DNA of 64,000 nt from Porphyridium purpureum. Its lineage: Eukaryota > Rhodophyta > Bangiophyceae > Porphyridiales > Porphyridiaceae. The DNA lies in contig VRMN01000007.1 in NCBI GenBank assembly GCA_008690995.1, forward strand, positions 124,001 through 188,000, read 5' to 3'. Numbering within the stretch: position 1 is the first letter of the stretch; each line of letters opens with the position of its first letter. The position numbers and the translations under genes are program-made. Shown in pieces: positions 46,315 through 56,070 of this stretch. Below the pieces are notes generated by a model. That model was not told the DNA's origin and searched no databases. It saw only the letters and a list, made by a program, of their open reading frames with translations.

Positions 46315-46909
46315 GATGTGACACAACCACTATCAATCCTCTCACAAACTCTACAAACTCGATCGCATCGTCCACCGTATAACCACTAGACCACTCAGAA
46401 CCATTACATCACACGCTCTCTCCCTTTCTCTCCTCTCTCTCTCCTCTCTCTCTCGTCTCTCTCGTCTCTCTTGCGCTACGCGAGCTCTTGTGTTCAAACG
46501 TTTGAACGTAACGGCAAGGTGCGAAGCGCTCGATCAAAACATCATGAAACAGGCCCAAATAATCACACTTTCTGTTTCAAATGTTTGAAAATTTTGGGCG
46601 CGCGTCACGGTTTGCTCGAGGCCCCTTGGAGGACGAGCTGGGTGGTGAAGAGAGAGTGGGAGAGAAGGAAAGAGGGGGCGAGAGAAGCACACACACAGAG
46701 AGAGAGAGATTGCGAGGCAGGGTCAAACACGGTTCAGCGAAGTCTCCATTGTCCGCGCTAGTCAGACTTGGAAAAGCAGGCGTGCGTGGTGAATGCGAGA
46801 GAATTCGCGCAGGGTTGTAAACGACGGCGTGCCGGAAGTGCGTCCGTGTGTGTGTGTGGAGGTTGGTTCAAGTCGTTCGTTTAGATGTGAGGCAGAAAGG
46901 AGCAGAGAG
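46315..46909. promoter_or_regulatory. Divergent region of small coiled-coil gene (-) and MAP65 (+)
   Basis: It contains a TCTC run (46424-46470), a perfect 14-bp palindrome TTCAAACGTTTGAA (46493-46506), a near copy TTTCAAATGTTTGAAA (46575-46590) and a purine run (46625-46710). The MAP65 frame is open from an ATG at 46793, which is in the leader by my start choice. Confidence 0.5.
46493..46506. promoter_or_regulatory. Perfect palindrome TTCAAACGTTTGAA
   Basis: A 14-bp perfect palindrome followed directly by CGTAACGG. A second, one-mismatch version with longer arms lies 82 bp downstream. Together they could bind a dimeric factor; TTCAAA/TTTGAA is also the half-site of cell-cycle CHR elements. 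Confidence 0.4.
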
Positions 46910-48997
46910 ATGGAAGCGAGTGTTGTGGCTCAGAGTGAGCATGCGGATGTTCCAGGCTCCGTCGTGTCTATGTTGCGCGGGCTATGGACAAAGCTGGGTT
47001 GTTCGGCAGAAGAGTTGGACATCAGAATGGATGCGGTGCACGAAAAGTTGCGCGAGTACCTGGCGGAGACGGTGCGCGAGGCTGAGCGTGAGCTGAGTGC
47101 TGCACTGGGTACCGTGGAAGTGTTGCACGTCGAAGTGTCACAGCTGTGCGCGGCTCTGGGCGTACCACACACGAACGAGCATCAGCAACAGCAGATGCCG
47201 CTACAGGAACGCATCCGTATTCTGACGGCGCGGCGAGATGAGCTGCACCATCAAGTGACGATCCGCTCCCAAAGAATGCATGAGAATCTGACTCGAATGC
47301 ACTTTTTGTGGACTGAGCGGCTGGAGGAGCCTGCTGACGAGCTTGTCGGATGCGACGATGGAACTTTCAGCGTATGCTGCGCCCCAGAGCTCATCTCGGC
47401 ACTTTGCAAGTTTGACGCACAGCGAGAGCGCGCAGTTGAGACGAGGATGAAAGAGATTGAGCGATTGGTGGTATACCGCGAGGACCAGTTGCTCAGTGAG
47501 CTTCGACTGATTGTGCACCAGCTCACCAAGCTGCATGACAGCCAAAGCTATGCTTCCGAGGCGCAAGGCTGCATTCCGTGTCGTCATCCTGTGGATGAGC
47601 TCGCGCTCGGGTGCCAAGACAGCGGACCTTCGGGAACGCAGTGCGTAGCTCAAACGAAACTTGGCGCGACAAGCATGCAGCGCGTGCGTGAGCGGTTGAA
47701 TGAGCTCAAGCGTGAGACAGCAGAGCGCACACAGAAGCTCAATGCATTAATCAAGCACACACAAGCCATGTTCGAGCTGCTGCAAATTCCAAAAGATAAG
47801 TTGAACCAGATGCTGCGCGAGCACAGCGATATCTCGGCTGACAGTATTGAGACATGGCAGCGCGAGCTGGCGCACTTGCGACAGATGAAACGCACGCGAC
47901 TCGAGCTCTTGATTGAGGACGCCGAGTCAGCGCTGCACGAGGACTGGAGGGCGTTCACCATGTCCCGCTTTGAGAAAAGCGAGCACGAGCGGCGTCTCCG
48001 ATCATTCAAGGCCACTCTACCCATACCCGCGGTTGCTCTTGGAGGGTCGGACGCGGACAATGTCGAGCAGCGCGAGAGTGCTCTCCTCGAACAGATTCTG
48101 TCATTTTATCAAAGCGAGCTGAGTGCTTTGCGACTTTGCCGGCCGCGCTTGGAGAAAATCCTGGCCCTCGAGGAGAAGCGCGAGCACATTGCACAAACGC
48201 GCCAGGAACTAGAGCGCGACATGCAGCAAAAGGACCGTCTGCTGTCACGCAGCAAGGGCAGTCACACATCTTTGCTGCGGCAGGAAAAGCTACGCAAGCA
48301 GGTAGAAAACCTTCCAAAACTTTACGACGCGCTGCTCACTGAAATTGATGCATACGAAAACGAGACGCATCGCGCGTTGGTACTCGACTCGTGCTACTCG
48401 CTTGATAATACGTTCACACCCCTCCGTGCACTGATCGTGCAGGCAATGGAGCACGACGAAGAGGAACGAAAACTCCAAAAGGAAAAGCTTCTTGCTAAGC
48501 GCGGTACGCGCGCCTTGGTCAGTGGCGCCAACTCTGGCAGCTTGGCACCGCCGCGCGGTGCGCCCATTCCGAGTTCGGCGCAAAAGCACTCGCATAGTGC
48601 TGGTTCGCATGCTCATTCTGCATCGAGTAGTCGCCCGGTATCAGTCACGTCGCGGTCTGCAGTGCTCGAGAAAGAGAACAGACACGCCTCACATCGGCAA
48701 GCGCCCCCTTCGTCTCGAGGGATGAAAAGTGACATCAGTACTGGGGCCGGAAGCGGTCATCAAAGCTTTACGCCTTCGATTTCGCAGAGCTCATCGTGCT
48801 ACAGTAGCGCCGTGGCGACGCCCACGGCCGAGCAGCAGGCGATGACGCAAACGCTCATGTCAAGAGACGTGAATCAGGTCCACCAGCGACCACCGCACCA
48901 ACATCGTCCAAGGTCGGTGCAAAAACTGCCGCCTTCGTCAAACCGCCAGCAAGCTGTCGTCGACTGGGACTGTGCATCGCCTATGATGAAGCGGTGA
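46910..48997 (+). CDS. MAP65: MAP65/PRC1/ASE1 microtubule-bundling protein
   Basis: The product has 695 residues from MEASVVAQSEHAD at 46910; the in-frame ATG at 46793 would add 39 residues of poor quality. It is mainly coiled coil. The N-terminal LWTKLGCSAEELDIRMDAV and VEVLHVEVSQLCAALGV match the start of MAP65 (LWxxIG..., LCxxLG). The conserved microtubule-binding spectrin region is near the C-terminus, with SRSKGSHTSLLRQEKLRKQV followed by ENLPKLYDALLTEIDAYE, in place of the usual RG-AH-LKRAEKAR-LP pattern. A basic Ser-rich tail (about 560-695) follows. MAP65 proteins cross-link antiparallel microtubules in the spindle midzone. The upstream palindromes would fit cell-cycle control. Confidence 0.82.
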   Translation: MEASVVAQSEHADVPGSVVSMLRGLWTKLGCSAEELDIRMDAVHEKLREYLAETVREAERELSAALGTVEVLHVEVSQLCAALGVPHTNEHQQQQMPLQERIRILTARRDELHHQVTIRSQRMHENLTRMHFLWTERLEEPADELVGCDDGTFSVCCAPELISALCKFDAQRERAVETRMKEIERLVVYREDQLLSELRLIVHQLTKLHDSQSYASEAQGCIPCRHPVDELALGCQDSGPSGTQCVAQTKLGATSMQRVRERLNELKRETAERTQKLNALIKHTQAMFELLQIPKDKLNQMLREHSDISADSIETWQRELAHLRQMKRTRLELLIEDAESALHEDWRAFTMSRFEKSEHERRLRSFKATLPIPAVALGGSDADNVEQRESALLEQILSFYQSELSALRLCRPRLEKILALEEKREHIAQTRQELERDMQQKDRLLSRSKGSHTSLLRQEKLRKQVENLPKLYDALLTEIDAYENETHRALVLDSCYSLDNTFTPLRALIVQAMEHDEEERKLQKEKLLAKRGTRALVSGANSGSLAPPRGAPIPSSAQKHSHSAGSHAHSASSSRPVSVTSRSAVLEKENRHASHRQAPPSSRGMKSDISTGAGSGHQSFTPSISQSSSCYSSAVATPTAEQQAMTQTLMSRDVNQVHQRPPHQHRPRSVQKLPPSSNRQQAVVDWDCASPMMKR

Positions 48998-49053
48998 GGG
49001 AGGAAACGCAAAGCGCAGCCTCTCCATCACACAAACTAATACTAAAAGTGCAA

Positions 49054-51621
49054 CTAGTTCTCAAAGTCGCATTGATTGGCCGCATGAAGCTTCCATCTTT
49101 CGAAGCACTCAGAGCGGACATTTTTGAGCATTTCAGTGCATCCATGCTTCCCAAGACCATCCAAAATGAAATTGGGCGCTGGCAGTTTGGGCGCCGCACA
49201 CAACTCGAATGTGAGTCTCGTCGCCGGCAAGCCACACCACTCGAAAGACTCGATGTTCCACGCGGTCTCGTAGCGCTTCATATCACCGGAGATCATTTTG
49301 CTCTGCATTTTGGCCTCCGCTGGCATGTCAACCACCCGCAGCAGCATGCGGATGTCCAGCGTGAAAAAGAGGAACGAGTGCGTCTGGTGCACGCTTAGCA
49401 ATTTGCCCTTCGATTCGGAAGATGATGATGATGGAGATGCAGGCACAAACGTAGCAGATACGACGTCATTGACAAAACGCGGCAGGCTTTCATGGTCAGA
49501 CAGAACGGTGTACACAAACTTTGATGGCAGCAGCACATTGGCGGTTGCCACCACAAAACGGCTGCCGTCGTGTCGCAGTGAGACTGTTGCTCTTGGTGCG
49601 TGTTCAGGAAGCTGGTTTGATTCCATGGCAAGCACGAGTTGGTCAAGATCCAAGCCTGGCAATCCGCTCTCTGTGGCTACGCCCACGCGAGACATGCTGA
49701 TCCGCGTCGCGAGCGAGTCCAGACTGCTAAGACTGCTTGTTTGCATGAGCGAGGAGGGACATATCACGAACAAGTCTTGAGCGTCGATGACGCTTGAATG
49801 CGGCTTGAGGAGAATCGTGGCACCTGGGCCTGTCTTTGATGAGTTTGAGCGAGAAGAGGACGAGGAACAGGTCCAAGCGCCCCGCGCAGACTTGAGTGTC
49901 AATGCGCAAGTACCGCGAAGGGCCGCACAGCAAAGAGACTCTGGTGGATCGCACACAAGCCACCACGTCCACGGTGGTGCTTGACTGGCTTCTGTCGCGT
50001 TCTTATCCAAGCTCACTTGAAAAGTGTTGGATTCCTTGGACTTGGGCGTCTGCGACAAGGGCCCAAAACCCGAACTGTCCGTGACGCCAAAGCCTGTAGC
50101 CTTGTCACGAATGCGCACACGATTACAGAGCATATCGTACTCAAAGATGTACGTCGACGCCGCGGAAAAGGCGGAAGAGCTCGGGGTCGATGCCGATTTT
50201 GAATTTGCACTTGCGTGCAGCCAAATTTGCGCTGTATTTAAGCCTGTGATGCGCGTGCTTGCACTCGCAAGTGATGCGGCGTGCAAGATCCTCCCTTCAA
50301 AGATTCGATTAGCCCATGGCTGCTGCGCTCCCTTGCTCATGTCGCGGAAGATGCGCACATCACGAGGGATGTGCCACGTAGGTTGCATTGCGAGGCGCAC
50401 AGGGGCAGGCAATTCCGGGGATAACTCGGAATCATCCCGAGCACAGACGAGCTTGGACGTCGCGAAATGATAACCGTCATCTGCAAGATTCATCCCACGG
50501 CCCCCACGGTTTTTCCGTTTGCCTGGAATTGCCGCCCAAAATCTGCCCGAACGCCCCGAGCGAACAAAAAAATTTCCTTTTGCGGTCGACTTCCTGGCAC
50601 TGTCGCTGCCAACATCTTCCAGAATCCACGGCGTAGCATCTTCGAAGTTTTGAGTCCACTTTAGACGCGCATACGCATGAGAGTGCAACATGGCGTGTGC
50701 ACTTTCACGACCACCAATATCTGCATCTGCCAACTTTTCAGTGAGAAATCTGGTCCCGGCTCGGTCGGTGATCAAGACAAGCTCAAACGCTTGATGCGCA
50801 TTCAATGACGATGCCTGTGCGACACGCACATCGCGGTCCGCATGACCGTTTTCACTTTCACTCTTTCCGCCCTTCTGCTTTGTCTTGTCTGGCGTCCGGC
50901 TGAGATGTACCTCGCGACGCTGGCTGCTAAGACTCTGATCGGGACCTGCTGTAGATTGTATCTTTGAATTCGACGCAGCATCGCAATGAACGTCGTGCTC
51001 GACTCGATCAGCAGAGCAGGAAGCATTTTTCTCGGTCAACAATGAGGCCATTGTTTGTGGTTGAGTTGCATCACAAGAGCTCGACTTTGAGCGTGACGCG
51101 CTGTGTTCTCGATCAGAGGATGCATGCAGCATCCTTTCGGCGAGAAACGGGCACTCTCCGAACACGCTTGCGAGTGGACCGTACTTTAACTCCTCTATCG
51201 AGCTTGTCAACCGAGCACGCGGGCCTCGTGATGAGCCTACGTGAGTGATGCGAAAGCCAAAGCTGTCGCCGTGCACACTTTCCGTGCGACACAACCCAAC
51301 CTCATCGTCGAAACCGTGCGAGTACGCCGGAAGCTCACTGTCGGCCACCCCATTTCCACAGCCACCGGCCGATAGATCCTGCAGAAAGAAAGATCCCCCA
51401 CCAGATCCAACGCAGTCGCCACCACCATCATCATCATTATCATAAACATCACGATGATGACCATCATCATCATCAGCACCGTGCTTTTGACTCGTCGCAC
51501 GAAGCGCGCATGTGCTCAAAAACACACGACACGGAACACCGCCACCAGCACCATTCCTCAATATACCATTTCCACCATGTCCTATGCCACCGGAAACACC
51601 TCTCGCGCCCTTCCAGTCCAT
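49054..51621 (-). CDS. START-like (polyketide cyclase / lipid transport superfamily) domain protein
   Basis: The 855-residue product starts at the ATG at 51621. The first 130 residues are Gly/Asp/His-rich low complexity. The middle is Ser-rich with WHIPRDVRIF and WTWWLVCDPPESLCC segments of unknown nature. The last 140 residues form a START-like fold: VVATANVLLPSKFVYTVLSD, LPRFVNDVVSATFVP, HSFLFFTLDIRMLL, and the C-terminal helix LGKHGCTEMLKNVRSECFER. The pattern resembles Coq10/SRPBCC-type proteins of plants and algae. Such domains bind lipids or quinones. The stop is only 56 bp from the MAP65 stop on the other strand. Confidence 0.7.
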   Translation of the reverse strand: MDWKGARGVSGGIGHGGNGILRNGAGGGVPCRVFLSTCALRATSQKHGADDDDGHHRDVYDNDDDGGGDCVGSGGGSFFLQDLSAGGCGNGVADSELPAYSHGFDDEVGLCRTESVHGDSFGFRITHVGSSRGPRARLTSSIEELKYGPLASVFGECPFLAERMLHASSDREHSASRSKSSSCDATQPQTMASLLTEKNASCSADRVEHDVHCDAASNSKIQSTAGPDQSLSSQRREVHLSRTPDKTKQKGGKSESENGHADRDVRVAQASSLNAHQAFELVLITDRAGTRFLTEKLADADIGGRESAHAMLHSHAYARLKWTQNFEDATPWILEDVGSDSARKSTAKGNFFVRSGRSGRFWAAIPGKRKNRGGRGMNLADDGYHFATSKLVCARDDSELSPELPAPVRLAMQPTWHIPRDVRIFRDMSKGAQQPWANRIFEGRILHAASLASASTRITGLNTAQIWLHASANSKSASTPSSSAFSAASTYIFEYDMLCNRVRIRDKATGFGVTDSSGFGPLSQTPKSKESNTFQVSLDKNATEASQAPPWTWWLVCDPPESLCCAALRGTCALTLKSARGAWTCSSSSSRSNSSKTGPGATILLKPHSSVIDAQDLFVICPSSLMQTSSLSSLDSLATRISMSRVGVATESGLPGLDLDQLVLAMESNQLPEHAPRATVSLRHDGSRFVVATANVLLPSKFVYTVLSDHESLPRFVNDVVSATFVPASPSSSSSESKGKLLSVHQTHSFLFFTLDIRMLLRVVDMPAEAKMQSKMISGDMKRYETAWNIESFEWCGLPATRLTFELCAAPKLPAPNFILDGLGKHGCTEMLKNVRSECFERWKLHAANQCDFEN

Positions 51622-52974
51622 CCCAATGTGCTACAAACCTCTCTCTCTCTCTCTTTCTCGCCCTCTCCCCTTTCTCCCTCTCCCTTCTCTCTCCCGCCAC
51701 CAAGAAATCTTTTCCACCAAAACCGGTTTATCAACTTATCGACTTATCAACTTATCGACTTATCAACTAAACAGCTTAACGACTCAATGTTTTCCATACT
51801 AATATGGTTTCATTTTACTTATAAAGCGGGCGCCGATCGATCGTCCAGCTGCCGGTTCATCGTCCTCAACCGTTTGAATGAGGGTCTCATTTTCTGATAT
51901 GATTTTCATATTCTCGACGAAAGGCATACTAAACGGGCCTGTTTTAGCACGTGTTGAAAAAGCAAGCGAGAGCGGTTTCGCCTGCGGGAAGGGCGCGCAC
52001 CAGAATAGAATGCCTGGCGTGGGACGACGCCGCAGTGCGACTTTCGCCGCCTCTAGACATCACGCCGTTTGCGCATGATCACTCCCTGGCCTCCTAGCCC
52101 TCTTCTCCGTCGCAGCCCTCTGCTTTTCCGCCTTGCATTCGGCATTCGGCACTGGATTTCCACCAACCTGTCTTCGCTCCAGTCAGAGACTAAACGAGAT
52201 CCAGGAGAGAAAAGCGCATCCACTCACAGACAGAGGTGGACAAGGACGCCGCGCAGTGAAGCGGGGAGGAGCCATCTTTCTGTGTGAAATCCTCAAAGAG
52301 GAGAATACCAACTGGCCAACGCGCTCGCAACAACGCATGCATCCTTTAGGGTTACTAACTGTACTCCAAAGTCAATAAGGTACAGTTTGTCCTCAGCTCG
52401 CGTCTTGTGGCGCGGCAGGCGCGAGAGGACGCGCATCCGGGAAGAAGACAAGTCGGTGGGCTTGGACGGACGTGCTTTGAGCGTGACTGGTTGCGGCTCG
52501 TCGTCGCTCTGACCGGCACACGTAGCGCCATATACGTGGTACACAATTTCGCGTCCGCCTCCATTCAAGTCGGGCACACTGTGTGTGTGAATGTAGGGGT
52601 GCGTGTGTGTGTGTGTTTTGTTTGTTGAGGCCACTCGGTTCGTTTGTCGTTTGGGTTAGATGTTTGTGTGCCATTCACCTCCACCGAAGATCAAAACTGC
52701 GGGTTGTAAGATCCGCAGTGCGGAAGCGTACAAAAAAGGTTCCTGTGGCCGCAGCTTGGTTATGACCACATGAGAGTTCGTCGCTTCCCACAGAAAAACC
52801 CGTTTACATGCGGCTGAATTTATTTGCAGCGTTTCACGTCGGGCGCGCACAGGTGGGAGAGCACGCGCCGCGCGCGCGGGAAAGGTTGGCTCAGAAGGCG
52901 CGTTTTCTGGTTCAAGGTTGCGGGCAAGTCAAAGTTGGTCGCGGACTATCACATAGGACTATTTTTTGAGAGGT
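51622..52974. other. Gene-poor spacer with START-gene promoter
   Basis: A CT run lies at 51634-51700. CTTTATAAG on the minus strand (about 51819-51827), next to AGTAAAATG, is a TATA-like site about 200 bp before the START-protein ATG. The right half has GT runs (52580-52620), a CTGTAC and a GGTACAG word (52360-52390), and no supported ORF. Confidence 0.5.
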
Positions 52975-54324
52975 ATGGAAGAAGAAGAAAGCGGCGGCGG
53001 GGTGTCTGGGCACTTTGCCCTGGCCCACATGGTGCTTGTTAAAGCCAGGGAATTACGTTTCTCAAGTGAGTACGATCTCAACGCGATCCACCTCGCGGGC
53101 GCCATGTATTATTCGGCGGCTCGGCACGATGCGCAGCAGCAGGACGCCGCTCGAGCTGTTCGCGAACTTATTGACGCGACGCCAGACGCCGCCGAATGCC
53201 AGCGCGCTGTCCACTTGTTGGACATCCACCACAAGACGATCGACGAAAATGCCGAGCTTCTTGCCAAGATAGCGCACTACGTACGATTTGCGCAGGCCGC
53301 GTACAGTCTCACCGCCGCCGAGGCAATGCTCTCGTGCGGCCTGGGCTCGTCGCTACTTGACTCTGATTTTGTTTGCTTCGAGCCTGTCGCACAAAACGGC
53401 ATGCCCGCGTATTTCGTTGTACTTGAAGTGGGCGGTGTGGTGAGGCGTTGCGTGATAGCCATTCGCGGCACGAAAGAGTGGAACGACGTTTGCGCGGACC
53501 TGACTTTCGACACAGCTGAGTTGCTGGATGGGCGCGCGCATCGCGGTGTGCTGCAGGCGGCGCGCGCTTTGCAGCTCACGCTCGAGGAGCGACTGCTAGA
53601 CCTTCTGGACGCTGATGTCGTCGACGAACTGGTCGTGACAGGCCACTCGTTGGGCGGCGCTATTGCGATGACGCTTGCACTGCTGTTGCGTACTAGCAGT
53701 GAGCGCACAGACACGTTTGTGGTTGCAAACACAAGCTGCGTTGCCGTCTCGCCGGCGCCGTGCGTGTCCGAAAATTTGCTCGAAAGATGCAAGTCCTTCA
53801 CGGCCAGCCTCGTGCTGGGCTTTGACGTCGTACCGCGGCTCAGCGCCACCTCGCTAGAACGCATGCTGGCACGCCTGGCCGAGTCTGAATGGGAAGGCGA
53901 TGCTAAGCTCAGTATTGAGGCCGCTCTGCAAAGTTATGTTCCTGCGAGAGTGCGCTCCACCGTAGCCACCGCCACACTCAGTCTCACCGAGCGGTATTTA
54001 GCCGCACGCTTCCGCGCCGAACGCAAGCAGCAGGGGTCGCCGCCGTCGCCACCACCACAGCTACCGGGACCCGCGGCGCACGGATGCTCGCCAGCTACTT
54101 CTTCGCCTCGAGCGAGGTGCCAGTCGTCGGTAGAGCACGTGGAGATGCACGTGGGAGGCCGTATCTTCCACCTCCGTCATTTTTGCCAGCCAGATTTGGT
54201 CTTTCTCAGCGAGATTGATGCCAAGACGCTGCTTGATATCGTACCGAGCTTTTACAAGCTCCGTGACCACAGGACGGAGTCTATAATTGATGCGCTCCAG
54301 CTTGCACTTGCGCGCACGTACTAG
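52975..54324 (+). CDS. Class 3 lipase, diacylglycerol-lipase-like
   Basis: The product has 449 residues from the ATG at 52975. An N-terminal helical region (about 20-100) precedes the lipase domain. Motifs are CVIAIRGTKEWNDVCADLTF (the RGT oxyanion segment), VTGHSLGGAIAMTLAL with the nucleophile Ser at about 224, and LVLGFDVVPRLS with the catalytic Asp. A candidate His lies in IFHLRHFCQPD. The order and RGT/PRLS variants match diacylglycerol lipase and plant class 3 lipases. Unlike animal DAGLs there are no clear N-terminal membrane helices. It probably hydrolyses acylglycerols. A Pro/Ser/Gln insertion (about 345-380) separates the Asp from the His region. Confidence 0.82.
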   Translation: MEEEESGGGVSGHFALAHMVLVKARELRFSSEYDLNAIHLAGAMYYSAARHDAQQQDAARAVRELIDATPDAAECQRAVHLLDIHHKTIDENAELLAKIAHYVRFAQAAYSLTAAEAMLSCGLGSSLLDSDFVCFEPVAQNGMPAYFVVLEVGGVVRRCVIAIRGTKEWNDVCADLTFDTAELLDGRAHRGVLQAARALQLTLEERLLDLLDADVVDELVVTGHSLGGAIAMTLALLLRTSSERTDTFVVANTSCVAVSPAPCVSENLLERCKSFTASLVLGFDVVPRLSATSLERMLARLAESEWEGDAKLSIEAALQSYVPARVRSTVATATLSLTERYLAARFRAERKQQGSPPSPPPQLPGPAAHGCSPATSSPRARCQSSVEHVEMHVGGRIFHLRHFCQPDLVFLSEIDAKTLLDIVPSFYKLRDHRTESIIDALQLALARTY

Positions 54325-54388
54325 AGACTTCCATACCTGTTCTACTGCCGCTCGTCTTTACTCGCCTTGTCTGGCTCCCTGCGCGAAC

Positions 54389-55330
54389 TCACGCCTGCCT
54401 GGCATCCAACTGATACTGCTGCAGCTCATCACCCTCGGCATTCTGCGGCGCAGCTCTTGGCGGCCTGCCGGGAGAGTTGTTGCTGAACATGTTATGCACG
54501 ATTTCGCGCATCTTTGGAAACGCCGATCCGTCAACGTGTTGCTTGATGCGAAGGTTGTGCACGGAAAACTTGACGCCCTCTGCGTTGGGTCCAAACAGGT
54601 TACCGGACGCCGGCAGGTCGCATGACACCGTCGCCTTGACTATGGAGCCAGAATTCATGGCCATCTTGGCGTCGTACTCGAGGCCCGGCGGCGAAGGGTG
54701 CGCAAGCGAGCGCCCGCCCAGCCGCGGTCGGATGCGCTGTCCGCTTTTCATATCGAGTGTGATCGTCGGCTGCTTCTTCTGTATGTGCCAACCGACGCCC
54801 AGTCGAAACTGCGCGCTCGTGTCTGTAAAAATGCAGAAGCGCACTTGAAACACCTCGGGTACAGGCGAGCCATACATTCCAAAGCTCGGAAACAACATCG
54901 AGTCTCCTGGGCGAGCGGGCTGCCACTTTAGCGACGTTCTCATGCCCCACTGCACCAAATCCATGTCTGCGCCCAGCTTGATCACATGCCGCCCGTGATC
55001 CACCTTCATGTTCCGCCTCAGCTGAAATGTCGGCGACGCATCGTAGTACAAGTCGACCCGGTCGTGCAGGTGCAGCACGCTTCCACGCGGCGCTTCGCCA
55101 GCCTTGTAGTAGTACCCGCCATAACCAGTAGCACCGGGCACCGCAGTACTGGAAAGCGCCTGTCTCTGCGAGTACGGCACATGCTGCGGCGCGTCAGACA
55201 CAGGCGTAGCAGCACCACCACGCCCGCGACGAATCGTGCCAGCTGGTCGCGTACTAATCACGTGACCGTCTGGATCGACGCCACGCGCCCGCTCATGCTG
55301 CGCCGACTCGATACTCTGCCCAAGTCCCAT
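54389..55330 (-). CDS. Conserved unknown protein with possible N-myristoylation site (DUF7781-like?)
   Basis: The product has 313 residues if it starts at the ATG at 55330 (MGLGQSIESAQ). An ATG at 55717 would add 129 residues dominated by repeats (CVCVCV from a GT run), which I judge non-coding. MGxxxS fits N-myristoylation. Residues 85 to 270 look like a beta-rich membrane-associated domain: VDLYYDASPTFQLRRNMKVD, GRHVIKLGADMDLVQWGMRT, LFPSFGMYGSPVPEVFQVRF, RLGVGWHIQKKQPTITLDMK. I recall a similar plant and algal protein family of unknown function (DUF7781), but I cannot confirm it. The stop lies 64 bp from the stop of the convergent lipase. Confidence 0.65.
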   Translation of the reverse strand: MGLGQSIESAQHERARGVDPDGHVISTRPAGTIRRGRGGAATPVSDAPQHVPYSQRQALSSTAVPGATGYGGYYYKAGEAPRGSVLHLHDRVDLYYDASPTFQLRRNMKVDHGRHVIKLGADMDLVQWGMRTSLKWQPARPGDSMLFPSFGMYGSPVPEVFQVRFCIFTDTSAQFRLGVGWHIQKKQPTITLDMKSGQRIRPRLGGRSLAHPSPPGLEYDAKMAMNSGSIVKATVSCDLPASGNLFGPNAEGVKFSVHNLRIKQHVDGSAFPKMREIVHNMFSNNSPGRPPRAAPQNAEGDELQQYQLDARQA

Positions 55331-56070
55331 CACATACACACTCGCGGCGTACACAGCCAGATGCCACGCTTGTCCTGACCGCTCCCGTCGCGCAGCGACA
55401 CACACACACACACACGCAGCCCACAGCCGTCGAGATAACGCAGCCACCAGCCGCAAAAAAATCTCGCAACCTCGCAGCTCAACACGCCGAACGCTCGCAA
55501 CGAGCTGGCCAGATTCGGCTCTTCGTCGGCTGGCTTTGGATCCTTCAGACACGATGTTGGGGTAAAGATGGGCTTCAGATGACGAGGCGCGCACGCGCAC
55601 ACACGCGTCCCACTTCCAGATTCTCACGCAGACATTCACGCACAAACACAACCGACTCGCGCCTCTGCGTCCACAAACCTGGGTGGCGCAGCCCCGTGCC
55701 AGGCGTGTGAGGGCCAAGTCGGAGGGACGAGATGCAGGCGCTGGGTATGTAGTGGGCTAGGCGACGAAGCGCGGGCTTGCGTCGAGGACAGCGGCGTGGC
55801 CACTCGCGCAAGAGCGGACGAACAGTTTGAGTGAGCCGCTTCGAAGGACGCGCGCGCGTTTCTTTTTGAGATCGACCAAGAAATTTTGTTGCCGGTGGCG
55901 AAAAGCGGTTGAGAGAGGGAGGGGGGCATAAGAGGAGACGCAACGCGCCGCTGGGAAGGTGGTTGCGTGGTGGACACCGAGGCGCGGGCAAGGAGAAGGA
56001 GCCTAGGTAGGCAAACGGACGCATTTGCGCCGCGGTGTGTGGTTTTGCGTGGACAGAGTCGTTCGAGAAG
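55331..56070. other. Divergent spacer
   Basis: Upstream of both the unknown protein (-) and LURP-like gene A (+). It holds an AC run (55398-55416) and a G-rich patch (55915-55935). None of the TTTTAGTA elements seen elsewhere is present. Confidence 0.5.

Noticed and set aside
55331-55717. 129-codon N-terminal extension of the unknown protein at 54389
   Set aside because: It contains a GT-run product (CVCVCV) and Arg-rich low complexity; the context and MGLGQS favour the later Met.
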